From the NCBI RefSeq assembly GCF_900089455.2, contig NZ_LT907988.1:620001-684000 (forward strand): DNA of 64,000 bases. Reading direction: 5' to 3'. The position numbers and the translations under genes were made by a program. Below the pieces are notes generated by a model. The model did not search any database. It was given only the letters and a program-made list of their open reading frames with translations, and had not been told where the DNA came from. This DNA is from Orrella dioscoreae. GTDB taxonomy: Bacteria > Pseudomonadota > Gammaproteobacteria > Burkholderiales > Burkholderiaceae_B. Positions 51,108 through 61,679 of the stretch are shown here, piece after piece (the stretch's first letter is position 1; every line of letters starts with the position of its first letter).

Positions 51108-53969
51108 TCAGCCCGAATTGCGCAGGCCGGCCGCGATTCCGTTGATGGTCAGGTGGATGGCGCGCTGCATGGGCTTGGGCGTGTCGGCCAGCGCCGTGCC
51201 GCGCTTCAGGCCCGCGCGGTGCCGGCGCAGCACTTCCACCTGCAAGGCGTTCAGCGGGTCGATGTAGGCGAAGCGCTCGCGCAGCGAGGCCGCCAGCGCG
51301 GGGTTGTCGGCCAGCAGCTCCCGTTGCGTGATCTCCTTGAACACGGCCAGGGTGCGCGCGTGCTCGTCGGCAATGCGGCCGAAGATGCGCTCGCGCAGCG
51401 CCTTCTGCGGCACCAGCTCGGCATAGCGCGCCGCAATCGCCAGATCCGTCTTGGCCAGCACCATCTCCATGTTCGACAGCAGCACCCGGAAGAAGGGCCA
51501 GGCGCCGGCCATCTCGCGCAGCTGGGCCAGGCGCGCCTTGCGGCTGCCGGGGGCGCCCGGCGCGCCGTCGGCCAGGTAGTCCTGGATGGCCGTGCCCACG
51601 CCGTACCAGCCCGTCAGCAGCAGGCGGCATTGCGACCACGAGAAGCCCCAGGGGATGGCGCGCAGGTCCTCGATGCGCTGGCCCCCCTTGCGCGAGGCCG
51701 GGCGCGAGCCGATATTCAGGCCCGCGATCTCGTTGATGGGCGTGGCGGCGAAGAAGTACTGCGCGAAGCCGGGGGTGTCGTAGACCAGGGAGCGATAGGC
51801 GCGCTGCGCCGCCTCGGACAGGTGCGACACGACGTCGCCATAGCGCGCCATGTAGGCGTCCTCGTCGCTGGCCGCGCGCGAACGCGGCGCCTGGCTGGCT
51901 TCCAGCGTGGCCGAGACCAGCAGCTCCAGGTGCCAGCGGCCCACTTCGGCATCCTTGTACTTGCTCTGGATGACCTCGCCCTGCTCGGTCAGGCGGATCT
52001 GCCCGGCGACCGTGCCGGGCGGCTGCGCCAGGATGGCATCGAAGCTGGAGCCGCCGCCGCGTCCCACCGTGCCGCCGCGGCCGTGGAAGAGCCGCAGCGC
52101 GATGCCGCGTTCGTTGAACACGTCCACCAGCGCGCGTTCGGCCTGGTAAAGCGCCCAGTTCGAGGTCAGGAAGCCGCCGTCCTTGTTGCTGTCCGAATAG
52201 CCCAGCATGACTTCCTGCACGCCGCCCTGGGCGCCGCGCACGCGGGCGCGCACCTCGGGCAGGTCCAGGAAGCGGGCCATGATGTCCGGACCGTTCTCCA
52301 GGTCGGGAATGGTTTCGAAGAGCGGCACCACCATCAGGCCGCCATCGGGCGCGGGGCTGCCGTCGGCGCCCGGCGCGGGCAGCAGGCCGGTTTCCTTCTG
52401 CAGCACCAGCACTTCCAGCAGGTCGCTCAGGGTTTCGGTGTGCGAGACGATGGTCTGGCGCAGGGCGGCCTCGCCGTAGCGGGCGCGGCCCTCGGCGGCG
52501 GCGCGCAGCACGGCCATCTCGCGGCGCGTTTCCTCGCTGTATTCGATCCAGGGCGAGGCCAGCGGACGCCCTTGCGCGAGTTCGGCGCGCAGGAGCGCGA
52601 CGCGTTGGGCTTCGTCCAGGCTGGCGTAGTCCAGCAGCGCGCCCTCGTGCTGGACGCCGGCGCGCTGGAAGAGTTCGGTCAGGGTGCGCTCATGCACATC
52701 CGAGCTCTGGCGCAGGTCCAGCGTGGCCAGGTGGAAGCCGAAGACCTCGACGGACTGGCGCAGCGCGTTCAGGCGCAGGCGGGCGACGGGCGCGCCGTGG
52801 TGGGCCGCGAGCGACTCGGCCAGCACGGCCAGGTCGGCAGCCAGCTCGGCGGGGGCGGCATAGGCGGGCGCGGGGCGCGTGGGCCGGCGCGCCAGGTCCT
52901 GGCCGGTCAACGCCTGCGCCGTGGCGGCGACGCGGTTGTACATGCCCACCAGCGCGCGCCGATAGGGCTCGTCACGGCGGTGCGGCGAATCGTCGCCGCC
53001 TGTCTCGCCCAATGCCAGCAGGGCCGGCGATACCTGCGTGAGCCAGCGGGTGGCGGAGAGCTCCTGGCCCAGCGCATGGACTTCCAGCAGGTAATGGTCG
53101 AACAGCACGGTGGCCTGGCGCAGCAGGGCGTGCTCCAGCGTCCCGGCATCGACGTTCGGGTTGCCGTCGCGATCGCCGCCGATCCAGCTGCCCATGCGCA
53201 GGAAGGGCTGCAGCGGTTCGGGCGCGGCGGCGAAGGGCGAGCGGGGCTCGCCTTCCACCAGCCGCGCCAGATCCGCATACAGCCGCGGGATCACGGGCAG
53301 GAAGGTGCTGCGGTAGTAGGACAGCGCGTTCTCGATCTCGTCGGCCACGGTCAGGCGCGACTCGCGCAGCATGCGGGTCTGCCACAAGGTGGTGATGCGG
53401 CCCAGCAGCTCCAGGTCGATGTCCTCGCGTTCGGACCCCGTCAGCTCGCCTTCGCGGCGCGCCAGCGCCTGGGCGATCAGGCGGTGCAGGTCCAGCGTGC
53501 TCTTGCGTTGCACTTCGGTGGGGTGGGCGGTCAGCACGGGCACCACGCAGGCGTCGGCCAGCAGCTTGCGCAGGCGCGCGCCCGTCACCCCCTGTTCCTT
53601 CAGCACCGCCAGGGCGCCGCGCACGCTGCCGCGCGCGGGCGCGGTCTGCGCCAGCGTGTCGGCGCGCTGCTGCTTGTTCTGTTCGTGGTCCTCGGCGATG
53701 TTGGCCAGGTGCAGGAAGTAGCTGAAGGCGCGCGCGACGGCGTTCGCGTCTTCGCCGCGCAGCTGGCCCACCTTGTCACGCATGCGGCGCGCGTCGGCCG
53801 CGCGGCCTTCGCGCCGGAAGCGCACGGCCGAGCGGCGCAGCGTCTCGATGGTGTCGAAAGCGGGCTTGCCCTCGCATTCCTTGATGACTTCGCCAAGCAG
53901 CCGGCCCAGCAGCCGGATGCCGTCGCGCAGGGGTTCATCGGAAGAGGACTGCGGGCGGGGCGTGCGCAA
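51108..53969 (-). CDS. ppc: Phosphoenolpyruvate carboxylase
   Basis: 953 residues, complete. [13 protein letters not shown] and [13 protein letters not shown] at the N-terminal half; [28 protein letters not shown] and the C-terminal NG (GLRNSG) are present. It carboxylates PEP to oxaloacetate as an anaplerotic step. The 230 bases upstream hold dispersed repeat copy 2. Confidence 0.97.
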   Translation of the reverse strand: MRTPRPQSSSDEPLRDGIRLLGRLLGEVIKECEGKPAFDTIETLRRSAVRFRREGRAADARRMRDKVGQLRGEDANAVARAFSYFLHLANIAEDHEQNKQQRADTLAQTAPARGSVRGALAVLKEQGVTGARLRKLLADACVVPVLTAHPTEVQRKSTLDLHRLIAQALARREGELTGSEREDIDLELLGRITTLWQTRMLRESRLTVADEIENALSYYRSTFLPVIPRLYADLARLVEGEPRSPFAAAPEPLQPFLRMGSWIGGDRDGNPNVDAGTLEHALLRQATVLFDHYLLEVHALGQELSATRWLTQVSPALLALGETGGDDSPHRRDEPYRRALVGMYNRVAATAQALTGQDLARRPTRPAPAYAAPAELAADLAVLAESLAAHHGAPVARLRLNALRQSVEVFGFHLATLDLRQSSDVHERTLTELFQRAGVQHEGALLDYASLDEAQRVALLRAELAQGRPLASPWIEYSEETRREMAVLRAAAEGRARYGEAALRQTIVSHTETLSDLLEVLVLQKETGLLPAPGADGSPAPDGGLMVVPLFETIPDLENGPDIMARFLDLPEVRARVRGAQGGVQEVMLGYSDSNKDGGFLTSNWALYQAERALVDVFNERGIALRLFHGRGGTVGRGGGSSFDAILAQPPGTVAGQIRLTEQGEVIQSKYKDAEVGRWHLELLVSATLEASQAPRSRAASDEDAYMARYGDVVSHLSEAAQRAYRSLVYDTPGFAQYFFAATPINEIAGLNIGSRPASRKGGQRIEDLRAIPWGFSWSQCRLLLTGWYGVGTAIQDYLADGAPGAPGSRKARLAQLREMAGAWPFFRVLLSNMEMVLAKTDLAIAARYAELVPQKALRERIFGRIADEHARTLAVFKEITQRELLADNPALAASLRERFAYIDPLNALQVEVLRRHRAGLKRGTALADTPKPMQRAIHLTINGIAAGLRNSG

Positions 53970-54074
53970 GGCGGGTCTCCAAAGGGCCGGTCAGGCTGAT
54001 CTTGTCTTGTTTGAACGAGGACGCGGGTTGCTGCGGAAGCGGGATCGCGGGGAAAGTATGGCACTTTTTGGCGG

Positions 54075-54122
54075 TGGGCCGCCGCGAGACGGAAAGCAGG
54101 CCCCTTGGGGGCGGCAAGCCGG
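54075..54122. repeat. Dispersed GC-rich repeat, copy 2
   Basis: Related to 35397-35447, with TGGGCCGCC, a GAGAC/AAGAC tract, CCCCTTGGGGG and GGCAAGCCG in the same order. Located between ppc and queC. Length and ends are approximate because only two copies are visible. Confidence 0.68.
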
Positions 54123-54199
54123 CGCCGCGGCAGGGGTTCGACGGGCCTGCCGCCGTAGCGGTACAGTGCGCCTGATCTCATTGCTTCAGGAAGTGCCTC

Positions 54200-54925
54200 A
54201 TGTCCGCTCCCTCTCCCGCTGTCCTGTCCGCCGAGCGCCGCGCGCTGGTGCTGTTTTCCGGCGGCCAGGACTCCTCGACCTGCCTGGCCTGGGCCTTGTC
54301 GCGCTATGCGCACGTGGAGACGGTGGCTTTCGACTACGGCCAGCGCCATCGCATCGAGCTCGATGCGCGGCTGGAGGTGCTGGCCGGCGTGCGTGCGCAG
54401 TTCCCCGAATGGGCTGCCCGCCTGGGCGAGGACCACCTGCTGGACCTGGGCGTGCTGGGCCAGGTGTCGGATACGGCGCTGACCCAGGACCGCGCCATCG
54501 AGATGCAGGCCAACGGCCTGCCCAATACCTTCGTGCCTGGCCGCAACCTGCTTTTCCTGACGCTGGCCGCGGCGCTGGGCTACCGCCGTGGCCTGGACGT
54601 GCTGGTGGGGGGCATGTGCGAGACGGATTTTTCCGGCTATCCCGACTGCCGCGACGACACCATCAAGGCGCAGCAGGTTGCACTGGGCCTGGGCATGGGC
54701 ACGCGCGTGCTGATCGAGACGCCGCTGATGTGGCTGGACAAAGCCCAGACCTGGGCGTTGGCCCGCGCGCTGGGCGGCGATGCGCTGGTCGACTTGATCG
54801 TCGAGCGCAGCCACACCTGCTACCTGGGCGAGCGCGGCGCGCGCCATGGCTGGGGCTACGGTTGCGGCACGTGTCCGGCCTGCGCGCTGCGCGCGCAGGG
54901 ATGGCTGAAGTGGCGCCAGGCCTGA
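54200..54925 (+). CDS. queC: 7-cyano-7-deazaguanine synthase
   Basis: 241 residues. PP-loop ATPase motif [27 protein letters not shown], and C-terminal zinc ligands ([27 protein letters not shown]). Makes preQ0 in queuosine synthesis. CAGGAAG five bases upstream supports the start. I saw no preQ1 riboswitch in the short leader. Confidence 0.96.
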   Translation: MSAPSPAVLSAERRALVLFSGGQDSSTCLAWALSRYAHVETVAFDYGQRHRIELDARLEVLAGVRAQFPEWAARLGEDHLLDLGVLGQVSDTALTQDRAIEMQANGLPNTFVPGRNLLFLTLAAALGYRRGLDVLVGGMCETDFSGYPDCRDDTIKAQQVALGLGMGTRVLIETPLMWLDKAQTWALARALGGDALVDLIVERSHTCYLGERGARHGWGYGCGTCPACALRAQGWLKWRQA

Positions 54926-54949
54926 CCCTGGCCCGGGGCGGCCGCCGGG

Positions 54950-55984
54950 TCAGCGAGGGGGGCTGACCAGGCAGCCGGAGGCCGTGTTCGCGGCGATTTT
55001 CCTGGCGTGCTTGGCGCCCTCGACGCCCAGGATATCGGGCAGCGAGACGTTGTTCTTCGCGGCAATGACTTCGGCCAGGATCGAGATGGCGATTTCGGGG
55101 GGCGTCTTGCTGCCGATGTAGATGCCGGCCGGCCCGCGCAGGCGCGCAACCTGGGCCAGCGTCAGGTCGAACGCCAGCAGGCGCTCGCGGCGTGCCTCGT
55201 TGTTGCGCCGCGATCCCAGCGCGCCGATGTAGAAAGCCGGGGTGCGCAGCGCTTCCATCAGCGCCAGGTCGTCGAGCTTGGGATCGTGCGTGAGCGTGAT
55301 GACGGCGCAACGCTCGTCCAGGTTCATGGCCATGACCACGTCATCGGGCATGTCGCGCACGAGCTCGACACCCTGCACGGGCCAGTTGTCTGCGTATTCC
55401 TCGCGCGGGTCGCAGACCGTGACGCGGAAATCCAGGCCCAGGGCGGCCTGGCACAGGTATTCCGACAGCTGTCCAGCGCCGATCACCAGCATGCGATAGC
55501 GCGGTCCGTGCACCGTGATCAGGTGCTCGCCGTCGAATGCCAGCATGTCCCGGGCGCTGGCGCGGGTGAGCGTGGCGCTGCCGGTTTTCATGTCCAGCGT
55601 GCGCTGCACGAGCTCGCCGGCCTGCACGCGCGCCAGCAGGGCGTCGATGCCGCTGGCGGCGGTGAGGGGTTCCATGACGAGCTGGATGGTGCCGCCGCAG
55701 GGCAGGCCGAAGCGGTGCGCTTCGTCGGCGCTGACGCCGTAGCGCAACGATTGCGGCAGGCCATCGGTGATGCCCTGGCGGCGCACGCGGTCGATGATGT
55801 CGTCCTCGATGCAGCCGCCCGAGACCGAGCCTGTCACGGCGCCGTCCTCGCGCACGACCAGCATGGCGCCTTCGGGCCTGGGCGACGAGCCCCAGGTCTG
55901 CACCACCGTGACCAGCAGGGCGCGGCGCCCCTGGGCCAGCCACTGGTTGCTGCGGTGGAGGACTTCGAGGTCGACGCTATCCAT
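54950..55984 (-). CDS. XdhC/CoxF-family protein (molybdoenzyme maturation)
   Basis: 344 residues: N-terminal CoxI-like part (ALLVTVVQTWGSSPRPEGAMLVVREDGAVTGSVSGGCIEDDI) and C-terminal Rossmann XdhC domain (MLVIGAGQLSEYLCQAALGLDFRVTVCDPR; FYIGALGSRRNNEARRERL). These proteins insert sulfurated molybdenum cofactor into xanthine-dehydrogenase-type enzymes. No oxidoreductase gene is next to it. A start at 55984 places it 32 bases after argJ. Confidence 0.9.
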   Translation of the reverse strand: MDSVDLEVLHRSNQWLAQGRRALLVTVVQTWGSSPRPEGAMLVVREDGAVTGSVSGGCIEDDIIDRVRRQGITDGLPQSLRYGVSADEAHRFGLPCGGTIQLVMEPLTAASGIDALLARVQAGELVQRTLDMKTGSATLTRASARDMLAFDGEHLITVHGPRYRMLVIGAGQLSEYLCQAALGLDFRVTVCDPREEYADNWPVQGVELVRDMPDDVVMAMNLDERCAVITLTHDPKLDDLALMEALRTPAFYIGALGSRRNNEARRERLLAFDLTLAQVARLRGPAGIYIGSKTPPEIAISILAEVIAAKNNVSLPDILGVEGAKHARKIAANTASGCLVSPPR

Positions 55985-56016
55985 GGGGCGCTGCCTGTGT
56001 TGCGAGGCCTGGGCGA

Positions 56017-57243
56017 TCAGGAACGGTAGTCGGCGTTGATGCTGACGTACTCGTGCGAGAAGTCGCAGGTGTAGACCGTGTCGGCCACGTGGCCGCGGCC
56101 CAGCGCGATGCGCACCAGGATCTCGGCCTGCTTCATGACGCGCTGCCCGTCTTCCTCGCGGTAGTCGGGATTGCGGCCGCCGCCGGTGGCGACCAGCACG
56201 TCGTCCAGCCACAGCCGCACGGTGGCGGTGTCGAGGTCGGCGATGCCGGCGTAGCCGACGGCGGCCAGGATGCGGCCCAGGTTGGGGTCCGAGGCGTAGA
56301 AGGCGGTCTTGACCAGGGGCGAGTGGGCGACGGCATAGGCCACCTTGAGCGCTTCCTCGGTGTCGGCGGCTTCCTCGACGCGGATGGTCATGAACTTCGT
56401 GGCGCCTTCGGCGTCGCGCACGATCTTCTGTGCAAGATCGGTGGCGGCCGCTGCCAGCGCTGCGCGCACGGCGGGAAAGTGGGGGTCCTGGCGGCTTTCG
56501 ATCGACAGGCCGCTTTTGCCGGTGGCGATGACGATGAACGAATCGTTGGTGGACGTATCGCCGTCGACGGTGATGCGGTTGAAGGACACGTCGGCCAGTT
56601 CGCGCGCCAGTTCGGTCAGCAGCGGCTGGGCGATGCCGGCGTCGGTGGCCAGGTAGCCCAGCATGGTGGCCATGTTGGGACGGATCATGCCCGCGCCCTT
56701 GCTCACGCCGGTGATGGTGACCGTCTTGCCGTCCAGCGCGTGGCGCGAGGAGTGGATCTTGGGCAGCGTGTCGGTGGTCATGATGCCGTGCGCGGCTTGC
56801 ACCCAGTTGTCCGGGCCCAGCTTGCCGATGGCGGCGGGCAGGCCGGCCACGATGCGGTCGACCGGAAGCTGCTCGAGGATGACGCCGGTGGAGAAGGGCA
56901 GCACCTGGCGGGCGTCGAGCTGCAAGGCCTTGGCCAGCGCGTCGCAGGTGGCGTTGGCCGCGGCCAGGCCTTGCGGACCGGTGCCGGCATTGGCGTTGCC
57001 GGTGTTGATGACCAGCGCGCGGATGGGCAGCCCTGCCGACAGGTGGGCTTCGCAGACCTGGACGGGCGCGGCGCGGAAACGGTTGCGGGTGAAGACGCCT
57101 GCGACGGTGCTGCCCTCGGCAAGGCGGAATACGGTGAGGTCGCGCCGGTTGGCCTTGCGCACACCGGCTTCGGTGACGCCGATCTCCACGCCCGGAACGG
57201 CGAAAACGTCGGAATCGTCAGGAATGTTCAGGTTGACCGCCAT
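56017..57243 (-). CDS. argJ: Ornithine acetyltransferase / N-acetylglutamate synthase
   Basis: 408 residues; bifunctional arginine synthesis enzyme. Self-cleavage site conserved in [17 protein letters not shown] (cleaved before the Thr that becomes the nucleophile), giving alpha and beta chains. Ends [16 protein letters not shown] as usual. Confidence 0.97.
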   Translation of the reverse strand: MAVNLNIPDDSDVFAVPGVEIGVTEAGVRKANRRDLTVFRLAEGSTVAGVFTRNRFRAAPVQVCEAHLSAGLPIRALVINTGNANAGTGPQGLAAANATCDALAKALQLDARQVLPFSTGVILEQLPVDRIVAGLPAAIGKLGPDNWVQAAHGIMTTDTLPKIHSSRHALDGKTVTITGVSKGAGMIRPNMATMLGYLATDAGIAQPLLTELARELADVSFNRITVDGDTSTNDSFIVIATGKSGLSIESRQDPHFPAVRAALAAAATDLAQKIVRDAEGATKFMTIRVEEAADTEEALKVAYAVAHSPLVKTAFYASDPNLGRILAAVGYAGIADLDTATVRLWLDDVLVATGGGRNPDYREEDGQRVMKQAEILVRIALGRGHVADTVYTCDFSHEYVSINADYRS

Positions 57244-57401
57244 GCTGCGTCTCTATGGTTTTGGTGACAGGAAGGAGTGCGTCCTTGATCCCCCATTATG
57301 ACCAATCCTGGCAGGGCATGCATGTCCGCGGGACGTCATCGTCCACTGCCGGCGATGCCTGTCATGCCGTATCCTGTCGCTTTTCGCGATGTGAGAGCAC
57401 C

Positions 57402-57848
57402 ATGAATCCACGTTTCGCCAACGTGCGCCGCCAGGTCCCGGTGGCATGCCTGGCCGCCTTGCTGGCCCTGGCCGGATGCAGCTTGCCGCCCCTGTCGGGC
57501 GGGAACGGGGCGGGCGTGCCACGCTATGCCGCGACGGCGGAGGTCGCGCAGAAAATCGAGGGCGGGAAAGGCGTGAGCGGCGTGCGCATCCAGCGCTTTG
57601 CCACCTCTCAGGCAGCGGGGCTGCTGGTCGTCGAGGCAGCGCTGCAACCCCTGGGCAAGAAGCCCTACGACTTCTATTACCGGTACCGCTGGCTGGACGC
57701 CAGCGGCAGCGCTGTGGGAAAGCCGGACACATGGCGTCCGGGTTCGGTGATGGTGTCGGATACGCCCCGGCTGCTGAAAGGCCAGGCGCCCGTGCCCGAG
57801 GCCGTGGATTTCCGTCTGGAGCTGGCCAAGGAACGGCCCGAGCCCTGA
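57402..57848 (+). CDS. YcfL-like (DUF1425) lipoprotein
   Basis: 148 residues. Lipoprotein signal VPVACLAALLALAGC with Cys about 25, then an immunoglobulin-like beta fold (VSGVRIQRFATSQAAGLLVVEAALQPLGKKPYDFYYRYRWLDASG) as in YcfL. Probably anchored in the outer membrane; role unknown. Divergent from argJ and convergent with the MarR gene. Confidence 0.82.
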   Translation: MNPRFANVRRQVPVACLAALLALAGCSLPPLSGGNGAGVPRYAATAEVAQKIEGGKGVSGVRIQRFATSQAAGLLVVEAALQPLGKKPYDFYYRYRWLDASGSAVGKPDTWRPGSVMVSDTPRLLKGQAPVPEAVDFRLELAKERPEP

Positions 57849-57872
57849 CAGCCGTCCAGGCGCGCCGTCGCG

Positions 57873-58364
57873 CTACTGATCGGGTGCGACGCGGTTGCGT
57901 CGCACGCTCACCTTCAGCAGGCTCAGGCCACGGTACAGCGTCTCGCGGTCCTGGTCGCTCAGGTCGCTGAAGAGACGCTTGATCCACGCTTCGTGCTCTC
58001 GCGCCATGACGGCGAAGGCCTTGCGACCTTGCGGCGTCAGGCGCAGGACCGACACGCGGCGGTCGCTGGCGGCGTTGCTGCGGGAGATCAGGCCTTCCTT
58101 CTCCAACTGCTGGGTGATGCCCGTGATGTTGCCGTTGGTGACCATCATGCGGCGCGACAATTCCCCCATCTTCAGGCCGTCGGGAACGCGCTCGAGCTGG
58201 GCGAGCAGGTCGAAGCGGGGCAGGGTGATGTCGAAGCGTTCCCGCAGCCGGGTGCGCATCTCGGTCTGGACGAGGTTGAAACAGGTCATGATGCGCAGCC
58301 AGACGCGCAGGTCATCATGTCCGTCGGGTAGCGGTCGGGTCTCGAGGTCTGGATGATCAGTCAT
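57873..58364 (-). CDS. MarR-family regulator
   Basis: 163 residues. Winged helix with LPRFDLLAQLERVPDGLKMGELSRRMMVTNGNITGITQQLEKEGLISR and wing SDRRVSVLRLTPQGRKA. Divergent from the sia operon (359 bases). The gap holds an AT-richer segment (58380-58470) with likely promoters, but no operator palindrome is obvious. Confidence 0.93.
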   Translation of the reverse strand: MTDHPDLETRPLPDGHDDLRVWLRIMTCFNLVQTEMRTRLRERFDITLPRFDLLAQLERVPDGLKMGELSRRMMVTNGNITGITQQLEKEGLISRSNAASDRRVSVLRLTPQGRKAFAVMAREHEAWIKRLFSDLSDQDRETLYRGLSLLKVSVRRNRVAPDQ

Positions 58365-58722
58365 TGTTGCTTTCTGGATAGCGATGAAGTGGCCACTGCC
58401 ACGCTTGATCGCTGCAAATGTAACCCTGATTGTTCCATTGTGGCGAACTTAATACTGTGTATGCACTCAGTATTTTTCGTCAAGGCGCCGTCATGGGCGG
58501 GTGATAAAATCCGCAACCTGCTGCCGCTCGCCGAGAAACGAGTGGCAGTTTTGGCGTCTGGGACCTACTGTTTGCAGGCGTGGCGGCCGTTTCCCGCCAT
58601 GCGCCCGCCAGATCTTCGCACGTCCTGGCGGCGTGTTTTCCAGGACTTGCGGCATTTCCCTTGCCGGTAAACCGCGCGGCGCGGACTGGCCTTCTACGAC
58701 CATTTTCCGGAAGTCTGACAAC

Positions 58723-60711
58723 ATGGCCCACCTGGGTTTGCGTGGTAAATCGCTGGTGGCGCTGATCCTGGCATGCCTGCTGGCCCTGGTGCCCGCGGGG
58801 CTCGCCGGCTGGCTGGCCGTCGACAACGTCAGGGAACATTTTGGCGCGGCCTATGCGCGCAATTTCACGCAGCTGAACCTGCAGCGCATCCTGGGGCCGC
58901 TGTCGCGTGAACTGGCGCTGTCGCGCCGCCTGGCGAATTCCGAGTTGACGCACCAGTGGCTGCGCGCCGAAAACGACCCGGCCCGCCGCGCCATGTTCTT
59001 TCGCGAAGCCGAAAGCTATCGCCGTGACCTCGCCGACCGCGCCTATTTCCTGGTCAGCGAGTCGTCGGGCAACTATTACTACAACGACGACGAGAAGCCG
59101 TTCTCCGACGCCTCGCGCTACACGCTGGAGCGGGCGAACCCGAAGGACAGCTGGTTCTACGTGACCGTCATGGGCGGGTCGGACTACACGCTCAACATCA
59201 ATACCGACCGCGAACTGGGCTTGACCCGTATCTGGCTCAACGTCCTGATCAAGGATGGCGACACGCCGCTGGGGCTGGCCGGGGCCAGCCTGGACCTGAG
59301 CGACTTCCTGTCCGACTTCGTCAATACGGGCGAAGTGGGCGTGACGCCGGTCGTGCTGGATGCCAATGGCGCCATCCAGGCCCATCCCGACAAGACGCGC
59401 ATCGCGCTGAACTCGGCCATCGGTCCCTCGACCAGCGACAGCCGCCTGTCCGATCTCGTGGATGACAGCGCCGGCAAGGACGCCCTGCATGATGCGATGC
59501 TGCGCGCGCGCGCCGAACGCGGATCGGTGCAGGCGCTGAACGTCACCATGGAAGGCCGCCCGCAACTGCTGGCCCTGGCCTTCGTGCCCGAGCTGAACTG
59601 GTATGTCCTGACCGCCGTGGACCTGCGCGCGGCCAAGATCCTCGACCGCGACTGGATGCTGCCCACGCTGCTCACCCTCGTCCTGCTGCTGGGTGCGCTG
59701 CTGCTTGGCTTCGGCTATCTGGTCGAGCGGCTCGTGCTGTCGCCGCTGCGCCGCCTGCAGCATTCGGCGCGCGCCATTGCCCAGGGGCGCTATGAAGTGT
59801 CGCTGCCGAGCCGTGGCAAGGACGAGATCGGCGACCTGACCCGTGCCTTCGGCATGATGGCCGACAAGGTGCGCAGCCATACGGCCGAGCTCGAGTCGAA
59901 GGTGCGCGAGCGCACGTCGGCGCTCGAGGCCGCCAACCGCGAGATGGCGGTGGCACAGAAGAAGATTGGCGACTCCATCGACTACGCCAGCCTCATCCAG
60001 CAGGCCATCCTGCCGGATCGCCAGCTGACCCAGTCGCTGGGCGTGCGCCACTTCGTGCTGTGGAAGCCGCGTGATGTGGTGGGCGGGGACTTCTATGTGT
60101 TCCATGCCGATGGCGCCAACTGCCTGCTGGGCGTGGTGGATTGCGCCGGCCATGGCGTGCCGGGCGCGCTGATGACCATGCTGGCCCGGGCGGCCATCGA
60201 TGGCGCCATCGCCGAATGCGGCCCGCGCGATCCGGCCGCCATCCTGGCGCGCACCGACCAGACCTTGCGCAGCATGCTGGCCGATGCCCAATTGCCGCGT
60301 GCGCTGGCCACGAACCTGGATGCCGGCCTGGTCTACGTCGACCGCGAGGCCAAGGCCTTGCGTTTCGCGGGCGCCAAGATCTCGCTCTATGCCAGCGATG
60401 GCGAGCAGGTGCGCGAGTTCAAGGGCGGGCGCCGCGGCCTGTTCGACCGCCGCGAGCCCGAGCTGGACAATATCGCGCTTGACCTGTCGCAAGGCTGGAC
60501 GTTCTATCTCAGCACCGACGGCTTCCTCGACCAGTCGGGCGGCGACCATGGATTTGGTTTCGGTAACACACGGTTCACGCAAATGCTGAAGGAGTGCGCG
60601 AGAATGCCGCTTGCGGAGCAATCCGAGGCATTTGCACAGCGCCTGACGCATTACCAGGGTGAGAACCCCCAGCGCGACGACATTACGATATTGGCTTTCC
60701 GATTTGATTGA
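58723..60711 (+). CDS. siaA: SiaA: membrane PP2C-type phosphatase of the SiaABCD pathway
   Basis: 662 residues: membrane helix (about 10-32), periplasmic dCache sensor (to about 300), second helix (about 308-330), HAMP, a short coiled coil, and a SpoIIE/PP2C domain from about 430 with metal-binding DVVGGDFY and VDCAGHGVPG. In Pseudomonas aeruginosa SiaA dephosphorylates SiaC. The next three genes match siaB, siaC and siaD in order. Confidence 0.93.
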   Translation: MAHLGLRGKSLVALILACLLALVPAGLAGWLAVDNVREHFGAAYARNFTQLNLQRILGPLSRELALSRRLANSELTHQWLRAENDPARRAMFFREAESYRRDLADRAYFLVSESSGNYYYNDDEKPFSDASRYTLERANPKDSWFYVTVMGGSDYTLNINTDRELGLTRIWLNVLIKDGDTPLGLAGASLDLSDFLSDFVNTGEVGVTPVVLDANGAIQAHPDKTRIALNSAIGPSTSDSRLSDLVDDSAGKDALHDAMLRARAERGSVQALNVTMEGRPQLLALAFVPELNWYVLTAVDLRAAKILDRDWMLPTLLTLVLLLGALLLGFGYLVERLVLSPLRRLQHSARAIAQGRYEVSLPSRGKDEIGDLTRAFGMMADKVRSHTAELESKVRERTSALEAANREMAVAQKKIGDSIDYASLIQQAILPDRQLTQSLGVRHFVLWKPRDVVGGDFYVFHADGANCLLGVVDCAGHGVPGALMTMLARAAIDGAIAECGPRDPAAILARTDQTLRSMLADAQLPRALATNLDAGLVYVDREAKALRFAGAKISLYASDGEQVREFKGGRRGLFDRREPELDNIALDLSQGWTFYLSTDGFLDQSGGDHGFGFGNTRFTQMLKECARMPLAEQSEAFAQRLTHYQGENPQRDDITILAFRFD

Positions 60712-60738
60712 TCGCTTTCCGACAGGATACGACGCACC

Positions 60739-61281
60739 ATGAATGCCCCCGAGCTATACGCGCTGCGCGAGCGGTTCAATAGCGACCGCACGCTGCTCTG
60801 CTTCAATGGCCCGATTTCGCGCAGCCTCATTGAAGAAATCGGCAAGGCGCTGAAGAACTACCTGGAGCAGGAACAGGCGCAGCCTCGTGCTGCCACCGAC
60901 GTGTTCGCGGTCTATATTGAAATGACGCAGAACATCCGCCATTACGCCGTCACGCGAGGCTTTTCCGAGCTGGATTCGGCCGCCACGGTGGTCATCGCCC
61001 GCGATGACCTGGGCCGCTACGTGGTGTCGGCAGGCAACAGCGTCGAGCCCGAGGACGGCCAGGCGCTGCTGAAGGCCGTGGAGTCGCTGTCGGGCCTCGA
61101 CAAGAACGCGCTCAAGGCGCTCTACAAGGAACAACTGCGCAAGCCGCGCGACCAGGAGGCCGCCACCGGCGCCGGCCTGGGTCTCATCGACATCGCGCGC
61201 AAGTCCAGCGCACCCCTCAGCGCGACGCTCAGCCACACCATCGGCCAGCGCGCATTCTTCAGTTTGAGCGTGGTCATCTGA
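60739..61281 (+). CDS. siaB: SiaB-like protein kinase
   Basis: 180 residues. Helical N-terminus and a GHKL-like ATP site (YIEMTQNIRHYAVTRG as N box; GAGLGLIDIARKS as G box). Phosphorylates SiaC on a threonine in the P. aeruginosa system. 27 bases after siaA. Confidence 0.9.
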   Translation: MNAPELYALRERFNSDRTLLCFNGPISRSLIEEIGKALKNYLEQEQAQPRAATDVFAVYIEMTQNIRHYAVTRGFSELDSAATVVIARDDLGRYVVSAGNSVEPEDGQALLKAVESLSGLDKNALKALYKEQLRKPRDQEAATGAGLGLIDIARKSSAPLSATLSHTIGQRAFFSLSVVI

Positions 61282-61304
61282 CCCCGAACTACTTGCCAAC
61301 GACC

Positions 61305-61679
61305 ATGAACGACCTGAATATTTCCGCCACCCAGTCGACGCCCAGTGTCTCGGCCGATTTCGAGCGGGGCATCCTGCACATGCGGGGCGACTCCTATCCC
61401 GAGAACTCCTTCGAGCTGTTCGGTCCCGTGATCCGCTGGGTCGAGGAATACCTGGGCAGCACCGACAAGCCGCTGCGCCTGGAGCTTGAGCTGCTGTACC
61501 TGAACACCAGCAGCGTCAAGGCCATGATGGACATCCTCGACCTCGTCGAGGAAGCCTATCGCGCCAAGCGTGACGTGTCGCTGCGCTGGGTCTATGACCA
61601 GCAGAACGAGCGCGTCGCCGAACTGGCCGAGGAATTCAAGGAAGATTGTTCCTTTCCGTTCGAGATCACGAGCCGGTAA
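61305..61679 (+). CDS. siaC: SiaC: phospho-switch partner (DUF1987)
   Basis: 124 residues from ATG 61305. A conserved block (DSYPENSFELFGPVIRWVEEYL and LLYLNTSSVKAMMDILDL) contains Thr68, the residue phosphorylated in P. aeruginosa SiaC. STAS-like fold. Unphosphorylated SiaC activates SiaD. Stop and siaD start overlap (TAATG). Confidence 0.93.
   Translation: MNDLNISATQSTPSVSADFERGILHMRGDSYPENSFELFGPVIRWVEEYLGSTDKPLRLELELLYLNTSSVKAMMDILDLVEEAYRAKRDVSLRWVYDQQNERVAELAEEFKEDCSFPFEITSR

Noticed and set aside
50133-53999. A 1288-codon open frame antisense to ppc and the DUF4105 gene
   Set aside because: Shadow of a clearly conserved phosphoenolpyruvate carboxylase; translation is repetitive Gln/Gly/His without family features.
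54123-54199. preQ1 riboswitch before queC
   Set aside because: The leader is short and lacks a recognisable aptamer stem and A-rich tail.
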